A stretch of DNA of 64,000 bases from Gemmatimonadaceae bacterium (GTDB taxonomy: Bacteria; Gemmatimonadota; Gemmatimonadetes; Gemmatimonadales; Gemmatimonadaceae): the NCBI GenBank assembly GCA_030647905.1, contig JAUSJA010000033.1:62001-126000 (forward strand). Reading direction: 5' to 3'. Shown piece after piece: positions 7,955 through 17,170 of this stretch. Made by a program: the position numbers and the translations under genes. The notes beneath the pieces are model-generated. The model saw only the letters and a program-made list of their open reading frames with translations. It was not told the DNA's origin and ran no database searches. Every line of letters begins with the position of its first letter. Positions within the stretch are counted from its first letter, which is position 1.

Positions 7955-10900
7955 TGCACATCAAGGATACGCTACAGCGCGACCCCTCAACGCACCCGTT
8001 GGTGAATCAGGGGCAAGCGCGTATCACAGACCGTTCCGACGATCGCACCTGGGACGAACTTCGCGCAGAGCTGTCCACCTTCGTCTGCGAGGGGCAATAC
8101 CAGGAAGGATTGCAGCGCATTCTATCGTCCTTCCTGTCCAACCTTGGCCACACGAGCCAGAAAGGGGCGTGGGTCAGCGGCTTTTACGGCAGCGGCAAGT
8201 CGCACTTGCTCAAGATGCTGTGCCACCTGTGGCAAAACACAGAGTTCCCTGACGGCACGACCGCGCGGGAGCTTGTGCCATCGCTCCCGGCGGATGTGCG
8301 TGCACTGCTCAAGGAGTTGGACACGCAAGGGAAGCGGCGAGGCGGTCTCTTTGCCGCCGCTGGCGCTCTCCCCAGCGGCACATCCGCTCACGTGCGGTTG
8401 ACAGTGCTGGGCCTGGTGCTGAGGAGCGCGGGGCTTCCGGAGAAGTACGCCCAGGCGCGCTTTGTCATGTGGCTAACGGACGAAGGGCATCTCCACTCCG
8501 TACAGAGAGCGGTAGCCGCCGCGGGCAAAGTGTGGGAGGCGGAACTGAACAATCTGTACGTAAGTCCTGTCATCGCGAAGGCAGTGCTCGCATGCGACAC
8601 CAACTTCGCGACGACCGAATCGGACGCTCGCCAAATGATCAAGGCGCAGTTTCCTCAGCCCACCACGGATGTCAGCACCGAAGACTTCCTCGTGATGCTG
8701 CGTCGCGTCCTGTCGCAGCGTGGAAAAAACGGACGGCTCCCATGCACGGTGATCGCCCTTGACGAAGTGCAGCAGTACATCGGGAGCGACGTTGAACGCT
8801 CGTCGTTGGTGTCCGAGGTAGCGGAGGCTGTGTCCAAGGAGCTTGGCAGCTCGGCGATCATAGTCGCCGCCGGACAGAGCGCCCTGTCCGATTCCAAAGA
8901 CTTGCAGCGGCTGATGGATCGGTTCACAATCCGCGTCCCGCTATCAGATACGGACGTAGAAGCAGTGACGCGGAAGGTTCTTCTTCAGAAGAAGCCCTCT
9001 GTGATCGCTCCTCTCCGCGCTCTCCTCGACAAGCACGCCGGAGAGATCTCTCGGCAGCTGGCCAACACACGCATCGCTGAAACGGGATCCGACCATGACA
9101 CGATCATTGACGACTACCCGCTACTACCTATTCGCCGCCGATTCTGGGAGCAGTGTTTTCGCCAAGTAGACTTGGCAGGGACAAACAGCCAACTGAGGTC
9201 ACAGCTTCGCATCATCCACGACGCGGTGACGAAGATCGCGGACCGCCCGTTGGGCGCTGTCATCCCGGCGGATGAACTCTACGATCAGCTTGCGCCGGAG
9301 ATGGTCAACACTGGCGTCCTGCTGAGAGAGATCAATGAGCGCATCATCAATCTTGCCAGAGATGGATCCGCGGAAGGCATTCTCGCCAGCCGACTCTGCG
9401 GCCTGATCTTCCTCATTGGCAAGTTGCCGCGCGAAACCGGCGCGGACATTGGCGTTCGTGCTACCAAGGAGCACCTCTGCGACTTACTCGTTGACGACGT
9501 GGCGGCCGACAACGGCAAGCTTCGCTCGGCGGTGGCTGCGGCGCTCACGCGCATGGCCAGCGATGGCGTGCTACTCGAGGTTGGTGACGAGTACCGCTTG
9601 CAGACGCGCGAAGGAACGGAATGGGACCGCGAGCTCAAGAACCGTCAAACGCGGTTCAGTAACGCCACGGCGGATCTCCAACTCCGTCATGATCAACTGC
9701 TCTACGCCGAGATCGATCGCATCGTGCGCTCGATCAAGGTGATGCAGGGCGCCGCGCGAGAGGTTCGCCCACTGGCGATTCACCGCGCGGACACTCCGCC
9801 AAACGTGACAGGTGAGTCGATTCCCGTATGGGTGCGCGATCAATGGTCGTGCGCCGAAAAGGATCACGTGGCGGCGGCGCAAAAAGCTGGTTTGGACAGC
9901 CCCGTGGTCTACGTCTTTATCCCCAAGCGTGACGCCGATCCTCTGCGCGAGGCCATCATCAATGCCGAAGCTGCGCGTCAGACGTTGGAGTACAAGGGAG
10001 CGCCCGCCACACCGGAGGGTGAGGAAGCGCGCCGAGCGATGGACAGCAGGCGCCTCCTGGCAGAGAGACAACGCGACGTATTGGTGCGACAGATCGTCGC
10101 CAACGCCAAGGTATTTCAAGGGGGCGGGTCGGAGATCTTGCAACTCACCCTGGAAGACCGCATCCGATCCGCAGCCGAAGCGTCCCTCGTCCGTCTCTTT
10201 CCGGAATTCTCCAAGGCGGACGCGCCGGCTACTGCGTGGGAGGCGGTCAAGAAGCGCTCACAGGAGGGTGCCGATCACCTATTTCAGCCTGTGGGTCACA
10301 CTGGGGCGATCGATCAGCACCCCGTCTCGCAACAGGTGCTCGCGACTATTGGCGCAGGCAAGGTCGGGAGCGAGGTGCGCAAGGCGCTCGGCGGCAAGCC
10401 GTTTGGATGGCCAAAGGAGGCTATTGATGCAACGCTGATCGCGTTGCACCGCTCACAGCATCTGTCGGCTGTGCTCAACGGCGCGCCGGTGATTGCGGGG
10501 CAACTTGATCACAACAAGATTCCCAAAGCCGAGTTCCGAGTCGAGCGGACGATCCTCACCGCAAACGATCGGATCAAGATCCGCGGAGTATTCCAAGCTG
10601 CTGGCGTACCCTGCAAGAGCGGTGAGGAACCGGCCAAAGGGGGCGAGTTTGTGCGCGCTATGCTCGACCTTGCGCGATCCGCCGGCGGCGATGCGCCGCT
10701 TCCGCCAAGCCCCGACGTCGCTGCGCTCGAGGATATCGGCCGCTTGACGGGCACAGAACAACTCGCCGCCATCCGTGACGCCGCTAGTGACCTCGAGACC
10801 CGCGTCGCAAGCTGGAAAGAGCGAGCGCGACTCGCTGCGGAGCGCGTCCCGGGATGGGAAACACTTCAACGACTGGCGCATTTCGCCGCGGAGCTGCCGG

Positions 10901-11418
10901 CCGCCTCTGACGCGTTGACCGAGCTATCGCACATACGCAGCCAGCGCCTGTTGCTTGAATCTTCAAACCCGGTTGACCCAGTGCGCGTAAAGCTTGGCGG
11001 TTTTCTCCGCGCGGCGCTTGGCGAAGCACATCAAGCATTGGCATCGGCGCGCGCCACCGCGGTCGCCGACCTGGAGCGAAACGAGACATGGCGTGCTGTG
11101 GGCGAAACTGATCGAGCGAAAATCCTGACGGATGTCGGCCTGTCTTTGCCCGTTCCGCTGTCGGCGGCAGACGATCTTGGGTTGATGTATGCGCTGGACG
11201 CGCGCAACCTGCCCGCGCGACGCGCGGAGGTGGATGCCGTTCCCGGCCGCGCGCAGCGCGCGCTGGAGTTGGCCGCGCGGATCCTCGAGCCTCAGGTGCA
11301 GCCGGTCACGCTCGACCGCGCGACGTTGCGCACGAGCGACGATGTACGCGCATGGGTTGCTCGGCAGGAGTCGATCCTCTTGGAAGCCGTTAAGCGCGGC
11401 CCGGTGCTCATTCGATGA
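7954..11418 (+). CDS. brxC: BREX P-loop ATPase BrxC
   Basis: A 1154-aa cytoplasmic ATPase. Walker A GFYGSGKS is at residues 76-83 and the Walker B strand VIALDEVQQYI at about 266. The N-terminal DPSTHPLVNQGQARI stretch and the large helical C-terminal region fit BrxC. In type 1 BREX, BrxC is required for phage exclusion and probably acts with PglX and PglZ in one complex. The start was placed at 7954 because it overlaps the brxB stop by one base; the frame extends upstream only inside brxB. The end overlaps pglX by ATGA. Confidence 0.88.
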   Translation: MHIKDTLQRDPSTHPLVNQGQARITDRSDDRTWDELRAELSTFVCEGQYQEGLQRILSSFLSNLGHTSQKGAWVSGFYGSGKSHLLKMLCHLWQNTEFPDGTTARELVPSLPADVRALLKELDTQGKRRGGLFAAAGALPSGTSAHVRLTVLGLVLRSAGLPEKYAQARFVMWLTDEGHLHSVQRAVAAAGKVWEAELNNLYVSPVIAKAVLACDTNFATTESDARQMIKAQFPQPTTDVSTEDFLVMLRRVLSQRGKNGRLPCTVIALDEVQQYIGSDVERSSLVSEVAEAVSKELGSSAIIVAAGQSALSDSKDLQRLMDRFTIRVPLSDTDVEAVTRKVLLQKKPSVIAPLRALLDKHAGEISRQLANTRIAETGSDHDTIIDDYPLLPIRRRFWEQCFRQVDLAGTNSQLRSQLRIIHDAVTKIADRPLGAVIPADELYDQLAPEMVNTGVLLREINERIINLARDGSAEGILASRLCGLIFLIGKLPRETGADIGVRATKEHLCDLLVDDVAADNGKLRSAVAAALTRMASDGVLLEVGDEYRLQTREGTEWDRELKNRQTRFSNATADLQLRHDQLLYAEIDRIVRSIKVMQGAAREVRPLAIHRADTPPNVTGESIPVWVRDQWSCAEKDHVAAAQKAGLDSPVVYVFIPKRDADPLREAIINAEAARQTLEYKGAPATPEGEEARRAMDSRRLLAERQRDVLVRQIVANAKVFQGGGSEILQLTLEDRIRSAAEASLVRLFPEFSKADAPATAWEAVKKRSQEGADHLFQPVGHTGAIDQHPVSQQVLATIGAGKVGSEVRKALGGKPFGWPKEAIDATLIALHRSQHLSAVLNGAPVIAGQLDHNKIPKAEFRVERTILTANDRIKIRGVFQAAGVPCKSGEEPAKGGEFVRAMLDLARSAGGDAPLPPSPDVAALEDIGRLTGTEQLAAIRDAASDLETRVASWKERARLAAERVPGWETLQRLAHFAAELPAASDALTELSHIRSQRLLLESSNPVDPVRVKLGGFLRAALGEAHQALASARATAVADLERNETWRAVGETDRAKILTDVGLSLPVPLSAADDLGLMYALDARNLPARRAEVDAVPGRAQRALELAARILEPQVQPVTLDRATLRTSDDVRAWVARQESILLEAVKRGPVLIR

Positions 11419-14400
11419 CGATGCTCGATCGCGCACACCGACGGCTGCTGGAGCAGGCAGCGCGTAAGGCGCGCCGCGCAGCGGAGGCGGGCGCTGAACA
11501 GGCATTGGAACATCTGGCTGTTGCGCACCATGAGCCGCGCGCACACCTGACGCCTGCTCAGCGTGCGCTTCGGAATCGTCTGCGTGCACGAGGCAAACAA
11601 CTCGGCGATCGGCGCAACGCTCAAGGACGACAGGAGACTACCCGTCTCGTTGAGCAGTGCGCGTATGAGCATTGGCATCGCATTCTGTTTGCGCGGTTCC
11701 TGGCGGAGAACGAGTTCCTGATTGAGCCGAGTCGCGGTGTCGCGATTTCGCTTGACGATTGTCGGGAATTGGCGGCTGAGCAGAGACGGCCCTGGATAGC
11801 AGTGGCGAGCGAGTACGCAGTGCGGATGCTACCGCAGGTGTTTCGTGCAGACGATCCCGTGTTGGAGGTCGAGCTGCCGGCCGAGCGACGCGCCGAACTG
11901 GAGACGTTGCTCGAGGAGCTTCCCGTGGATGTGTTCACGGCGACGGATAGTCTTGGATGGACGTATCAGTTCTGGCAGGCGGACGCCAAGGATGCGGTGA
12001 ACGCTTCAGGGGAGAAAATCGGCGCGGAGGAGCTGGGCCCGGTCACCCAGCTCTTCACCGAGGACTACATGGTGGACTTTCTCCTGCACAACACGCTCGG
12101 TGCGTGGTGGGCAGGGAAGTTGGGGCCGATTGCGGCGGCGAGCGAAGACGAAGCTCGCGCGAAAGCTTCGCTGCCGGCGCGTGACGGCTTGCCGATTTTA
12201 GAATGGCGATATCTGCGTTTCATGCAGAGTGAAAACGGAATGTGGAGACCGGCGGCCGGAATGTTCGACGGATGGCCGACGACTGCGCAAGAGATCACGG
12301 TTCTCGATCCGTGTATGGGCAGCGGACACTTTCTGGTCTTTGCGCTGCCACTGCTGGCGCGCCTCCGGGCCGAGGAAGAGCATTTGCACGCTGCAGAAGC
12401 AGTGGCGGTGGTGCTCCGTGACAACCTCTTTGGACTGGAATTGGACGAGCGCTGCACGCAGATCGCTGCGTTCAATCTGGCACTCGTGGCATGGCGTCTC
12501 GCCGGCTATCGCGTTTTGCCGCGGCTCAATCTGGCGTGTTCGGGACTCAACATCAGTGCGACTGAGAACGAATGGACCGCCTTGGCGAACGGTGATTTGC
12601 GGCTGGCTGGTGGCATGAAGAGGCTTTACGAGCTCTTCCGACAGGCGCCAACACTTGGAAGCCTTGTCGATCCGCGCGCCATGTGGGGAGAGGTGTTCGA
12701 AGCAGGTTTTGATGAGCTTGGACCCTTGCTGACACGCGCGGTCTCCAGCGAGCGAGGCGATGAGAACGGTCATGAGCTTGCGGTCACCGCGCAGGGCGTG
12801 GCGAAGGCCGCGGAGATATTGGCCGGCACCTTTACCCTCGTGGTTACCAACGTGCCGTACCTTGGCCGTGGAAAGCAGGATGACGTTTTGAAGGACTACT
12901 GTGAGCGACGCTACCCAAAGTCGAAGGCAGACTTGGCGACGTGTTTTGTCGAGCGGTGCGTCGCGTTTTGTTCGGAGTCCGGCAGCTCCGCATTCGTCAC
13001 ACCACAATCGTGGCATTTTCTGGATACATACAAGCATCTGCGCAAGCAGCTCCTCACAAGAGTTGAGTGGAACGCCGTTGCTCGATTGGGTGTACGCGCA
13101 TTCGAGACAATCGGTGGTGAAGTTGTGAACGTGGCGCTCACCACGCTCACTGCCCGTGCGCCGGCTGCTGCGACCGCATTTCTTGGAATTGACGTGAGTG
13201 GCGCCGACAATCCAGAGTCGAAGGCTGCATCGTTGAGAACCATTGGAGTCTCGATGGTCTCACAAGCGGGGCAGCTAGCGAACCCAGATGCCATTTTGAC
13301 GTTCGACACTGCCACATCCCGCGGCAGGCTCGGTCAGTACGCTCAGTGCTTTCAGGGAATTTCTACCGGTGATTCCGACCGCCTAGTCCGGCGTTTTTGG
13401 GAGTCGCCTCAGCCTTCCTCTAGGTGGCGGCCGTTCCAATCCCCAGCATCTGGGCGCGCTAGCCATTCCGGAAAAACTTCGATTGTCGATTGGAAGACTC
13501 TTGACGCCGGCTTTGAGTCGGCGGCGATACGGGGTGGCGAGGCATGGGGTCGCCGCGGCGTGTCGATCGGCCAAATGAGCGACCTTCCAGCGTCGCTCTT
13601 CGATGGCGAATTGTTTTCGAATTCCACACCGGTCATCATACCCACGCGAGAGGACTACCTGCCTGCTGTTTGGGCCTTCGTGAGTTCATCGCACTTTGCT
13701 TCCGAAATGCGACGGCTCAACCCGAAGGTCTCAGTTGACAATGGATATGTTGGCAAAGTGGAATTTGATCTTGCGTACTGGGAACAGCGCGCGCACGAGC
13801 GGTACCCTGATGGTCTTCCCAAGCCGCATTCCAACGACCCTAGCCAATGGCTCTTTGCCGGACAACCGCGAGGCTCCGAGAGCCCACTTCACGTCGCTGT
13901 GGCGCGCTTGGTGGGCTTTAGGTGGCCGCGACAATCGGGATCCTCTTTCCCAGAGTGCGCCGCACTCGGAGATGACGGACTGGAGCATCACGCAGACGTT
14001 GACGGAATCGTTTGCCTGCAAGCGCTTCAGCGTGAGCACCCAGCACCAACCCGACTCCGCTCTCTTCTTGCCGACGCGTTCGGTAGCGAATGGAACGGTG
14101 CTAAGGAGCGCGAATTACTCACGGACACAGGAGCGGCCAGCGATTCTCTTGAGGAATGGCTGCGCGACGAATTTTTTGAACAGCATTGTGCCCTGTTCGG
14201 GCAGCGCCCGTTTGTGTGGCACATCTGGGACGGGCGTGTCGACGGGTTTAGCGCTCTTGTCAACTACCACAACCTCGCCGGTCCCGACGGTGGAGGTCGC
14301 CGCACCCTCGACAGGCTGACACACACTTACCTGGGCGACTGGATCACCCGCCAGCGCGCGGCCGTCAGCGCGCGTGAGGATGGAGCGGAAGGACGCCTCG

Positions 14401-14822
14401 CTGCCGCCGAACATCTCAAGGCCCAACTCGAGCGCATCCTCGAAGGTGAATCGCCATACGACTTGTTCGTACGATGGAAGCCGCTTTACGAGCAGGCCAT
14501 TGGGTGGGCACCGGATATCAACGACGGCGTTCGGATGAACATTCGCCCGTTCATGACGGCTCGTCCGTTCAGCGCGCGCGGCAAGAATTCATGCATTCTT
14601 CGCGTAACTCCGAGAATCAAGTGGAACAAGGACCGCGGAAAGGAACCCGAGCGCCCAAGAGAAGACTTTCCTTGGTTCTGGGAGTGGGACGGCGCCGCAC
14701 TGAACTTTGCTGGTGGTCGCAACTTCGACCGGGTCCGGTGGAATGACCTCCACTACTCCCGGGACAGGAAGCAGGAGGCCCGTGAGGCGCAGGCGGCGCG
14801 CGAACCGGGGACCGCGCGATGA
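11415..14822 (+). CDS. pglX: BREX adenine-specific DNA methyltransferase PglX
   Basis: A 1135-aa Eco57I-like N6-adenine methyltransferase that marks host DNA for self-recognition in BREX. The SAM-binding motif ITVLDPCMGSGHFLVF is at about residue 295. The catalytic motif is TNVPYLGRG at about 476, so the second position of the usual NPPY tetrad is valine. The C-terminal half would hold the target-recognition region. Length fits type 1 PglX (about 1100-1200 aa). Coupled by ATGA overlaps to brxC upstream and pglZ downstream. Confidence 0.9.
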   Translation: MTMLDRAHRRLLEQAARKARRAAEAGAEQALEHLAVAHHEPRAHLTPAQRALRNRLRARGKQLGDRRNAQGRQETTRLVEQCAYEHWHRILFARFLAENEFLIEPSRGVAISLDDCRELAAEQRRPWIAVASEYAVRMLPQVFRADDPVLEVELPAERRAELETLLEELPVDVFTATDSLGWTYQFWQADAKDAVNASGEKIGAEELGPVTQLFTEDYMVDFLLHNTLGAWWAGKLGPIAAASEDEARAKASLPARDGLPILEWRYLRFMQSENGMWRPAAGMFDGWPTTAQEITVLDPCMGSGHFLVFALPLLARLRAEEEHLHAAEAVAVVLRDNLFGLELDERCTQIAAFNLALVAWRLAGYRVLPRLNLACSGLNISATENEWTALANGDLRLAGGMKRLYELFRQAPTLGSLVDPRAMWGEVFEAGFDELGPLLTRAVSSERGDENGHELAVTAQGVAKAAEILAGTFTLVVTNVPYLGRGKQDDVLKDYCERRYPKSKADLATCFVERCVAFCSESGSSAFVTPQSWHFLDTYKHLRKQLLTRVEWNAVARLGVRAFETIGGEVVNVALTTLTARAPAAATAFLGIDVSGADNPESKAASLRTIGVSMVSQAGQLANPDAILTFDTATSRGRLGQYAQCFQGISTGDSDRLVRRFWESPQPSSRWRPFQSPASGRASHSGKTSIVDWKTLDAGFESAAIRGGEAWGRRGVSIGQMSDLPASLFDGELFSNSTPVIIPTREDYLPAVWAFVSSSHFASEMRRLNPKVSVDNGYVGKVEFDLAYWEQRAHERYPDGLPKPHSNDPSQWLFAGQPRGSESPLHVAVARLVGFRWPRQSGSSFPECAALGDDGLEHHADVDGIVCLQALQREHPAPTRLRSLLADAFGSEWNGAKERELLTDTGAASDSLEEWLRDEFFEQHCALFGQRPFVWHIWDGRVDGFSALVNYHNLAGPDGGGRRTLDRLTHTYLGDWITRQRAAVSAREDGAEGRLAAAEHLKAQLERILEGESPYDLFVRWKPLYEQAIGWAPDINDGVRMNIRPFMTARPFSARGKNSCILRVTPRIKWNKDRGKEPERPREDFPWFWEWDGAALNFAGGRNFDRVRWNDLHYSRDRKQEAREAQAAREPGTAR

Positions 14823-17170
14823 CCGCCGTCGCTTCCGCAAGCACCACACCGCACCGCACGCTCCTCGATGCGTTAATTGCGTCGTTCGCCGAAGCGCGCC
14901 GCGTACCGAACGACGTCTCCGAGCCCGCGGTAATCCTTTGGCCCGATCCGGAGCACCAGTGGCAGCCGCTGGTCTCTCGTCTTCGCGAGTCGTTTCCGTT
15001 CGTATATACCCTCGGCGCGTACGCGCCGGACACCGGAACTGGCCCGGCCATCTGGCTGCGCTGCATCGCCGATCGAACACTCCCCAACGTTTCGCCGTCC
15101 CTCGACACGGTTCCGGTGTTCTACCTGCCTGGAGTCAGCCGCCAGGTGCTGCGCGCCGGCGCAGAGTGCCCGGTCGAGCTGCAGCCGTTGATTGAGCTCC
15201 AGTACCGGGGAACTGTCTGGCATCAGAAAAACGGCCGCGATTGGACCGTCGAGGCCTTCGTCGGATCGCGACAGGGACTCGGCCTCGAGATGGCGCAGGA
15301 CGCACGCACGCGCGAGGCGCTTCTGCGCACGCTGTCGATCGTCGCCGACGCCGACCTCACGCCGCTCCGCGATCGCAGGCTGGAGGCCGAACACTTTGAT
15401 GCGCTGGCGGTGGACGATCCGGTGCGGGACCTACTGCGGTGGATGAACGATCCCGACGGTACTCGTCGCGCGCTCGACGCCGTTCGGTGGCAGGCTCTCT
15501 GCAGCCGCGCGCGTGCAACATTCGACTTCGACCCGGCAAGCGATAGCGCGCTCGACGCAGCGGATCGATTGGCGCGCGCTGATTCACGATGGAATTCAAT
15601 ATGGCGCCGGTTTGTCGAAAACCCGCGGCTCTATCCCGCCATTCCGGCGCTACTGCGCCAGGCCGATGTCGAGAGCGGTGAGCTGGCGCTCGATTCCAGT
15701 CGCCGGCCCAAGGCCAATGACGACGCGGAAGCAAGCGTACGCGTCGCGCTGGATGGAATCCAAGAGCTGCCGCACCATGAGGCGTGCGCCCGCGTGCTGG
15801 AACTCGAACGGACCCACGGGCATCGTCGCGACTATGTATGGGCGCAATTGAGCGAGAGTCCGCTCGCCGCAGTGTTGGCGCCACTAGCCCGAGTTGCCTC
15901 GATGTCGGGATCTCCTTTGGCGGGAATGACGCTTGACGCCGTAGCGTCGGCCTATGCTAAAGATGGATGGCGGTGCGACGCCGCAGCCATCGAGGCGCTC
16001 GCGAGCGTCGCGCGTCCGGCGGATGCACACATCATCGGTGGCGTGGTGCGCGCGCTCTATCTGCCGTGGCTCGACTCATCAGCGCGACACTTTCAGGAGA
16101 TAGCGGCACGCGAGGTTGGCCGATTGCATGCCCTCGCCGGAACAGTGGTTCCGGATGCCGATACCTGTGTGCTGTTTGCCGACGGTCTGCGCTTTGACGT
16201 TGCCGCGGCGTTGCAGTCGCTACTCGAGACTCGCGGCTTTCTATCCCGGCTGTCGCATCGAATTGCCGCAATCCCAACGGCCACGCCGACCGCCAAGCCT
16301 GTGGCATCGCCTGCGGCTGACGCATTGACCGGTTCTGCGGATCCAGTGGATTTCACGCCTGTCTTTCGCGCCACCCAGCAGATGTGTACCGCGCAGCGAC
16401 TGCGCGATGAGATATCGCGTCGCGATATCGTCGTTCTCGACGCCGACGAAGTGCGACTCCCAAGCGGCGCTGGCGGCGGGTGGACAGAAGCCGGACAACT
16501 CGATGAGCTCGGCCACAAGCTCGGTGTCCGCCTCGCCGATGAGTTGTCGCGTGAGGTAGAACGGCTCGCCGAACGCATCGCAACGCTCATCGAGAGTGGG
16601 TGGCAACAGGTTCGCGTTGTCACCGATCACGGCTGGCTGCTCATGCCGGGTGGGTTGCCGAAGGTCGCGATGCCGAAATCGGTCGCCGCCACGAAGTGGG
16701 CGCGATGCGCGGTAGTCACTGGAGAGTCCGTCACGGAGATGCCAGTGTGGCCGTGGTATTGGGATCCACAGGTACGCATTGCCTGCCCGCCGGGGGTCGC
16801 CTCTTTCGTTGCCGGTCGCGAGTATGCGCACGGTGGAATTAGTCCCCAGGAGAGCGTGATTCCCGAGCTGGTCGTGGAGCGCGGTATTCAGCCGGTTCAC
16901 GCCACCATCGTTGACGTCACATGGACGCGGCTCCGCTGCCGAACCACGGTGCATGACGCAGCGCTCGGCTACATGGTGGACATTCGCACAAATGGCAAAG
17001 ACCCACGGACTTCGATAGTCGGCTCGCCAAAGGCGCCCGATGCAGCAGGCCTCGTGAGTCTCGTCGTTCCGGATGATGAGTATGAGGGCGCGGCCGCGAT
17101 CGTCGTGCTGCTTGACGCCAGCGGCAGTGTTGTCGCGAAGAGGGTCACGACAGTCGGAGAGTCCCAATGA
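14819..17170 (+). CDS. pglZ: BREX phosphatase-like protein PglZ (type B-like)
   Basis: A 783-aa member of the alkaline-phosphatase superfamily. Metal-site motifs are visible: CVLFADGLRFD at about residue 450, VVTDHGWLLMPGG at about 600, and AHGGISPQESVIPE at about 670. The N-terminal 400 residues are helical and PglZ-specific. The sequence resembles the 'type B' PglZ of BREX-1 rather than the E. coli-like form; that sub-typing is from recall. PglZ is needed for BREX methylation and restriction, though its substrate is unknown. ATGA overlaps join it to pglX and brxL. Confidence 0.87.
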   Translation: MTAVASASTTPHRTLLDALIASFAEARRVPNDVSEPAVILWPDPEHQWQPLVSRLRESFPFVYTLGAYAPDTGTGPAIWLRCIADRTLPNVSPSLDTVPVFYLPGVSRQVLRAGAECPVELQPLIELQYRGTVWHQKNGRDWTVEAFVGSRQGLGLEMAQDARTREALLRTLSIVADADLTPLRDRRLEAEHFDALAVDDPVRDLLRWMNDPDGTRRALDAVRWQALCSRARATFDFDPASDSALDAADRLARADSRWNSIWRRFVENPRLYPAIPALLRQADVESGELALDSSRRPKANDDAEASVRVALDGIQELPHHEACARVLELERTHGHRRDYVWAQLSESPLAAVLAPLARVASMSGSPLAGMTLDAVASAYAKDGWRCDAAAIEALASVARPADAHIIGGVVRALYLPWLDSSARHFQEIAAREVGRLHALAGTVVPDADTCVLFADGLRFDVAAALQSLLETRGFLSRLSHRIAAIPTATPTAKPVASPAADALTGSADPVDFTPVFRATQQMCTAQRLRDEISRRDIVVLDADEVRLPSGAGGGWTEAGQLDELGHKLGVRLADELSREVERLAERIATLIESGWQQVRVVTDHGWLLMPGGLPKVAMPKSVAATKWARCAVVTGESVTEMPVWPWYWDPQVRIACPPGVASFVAGREYAHGGISPQESVIPELVVERGIQPVHATIVDVTWTRLRCRTTVHDAALGYMVDIRTNGKDPRTSIVGSPKAPDAAGLVSLVVPDDEYEGAAAIVVLLDASGSVVAKRVTTVGESQ

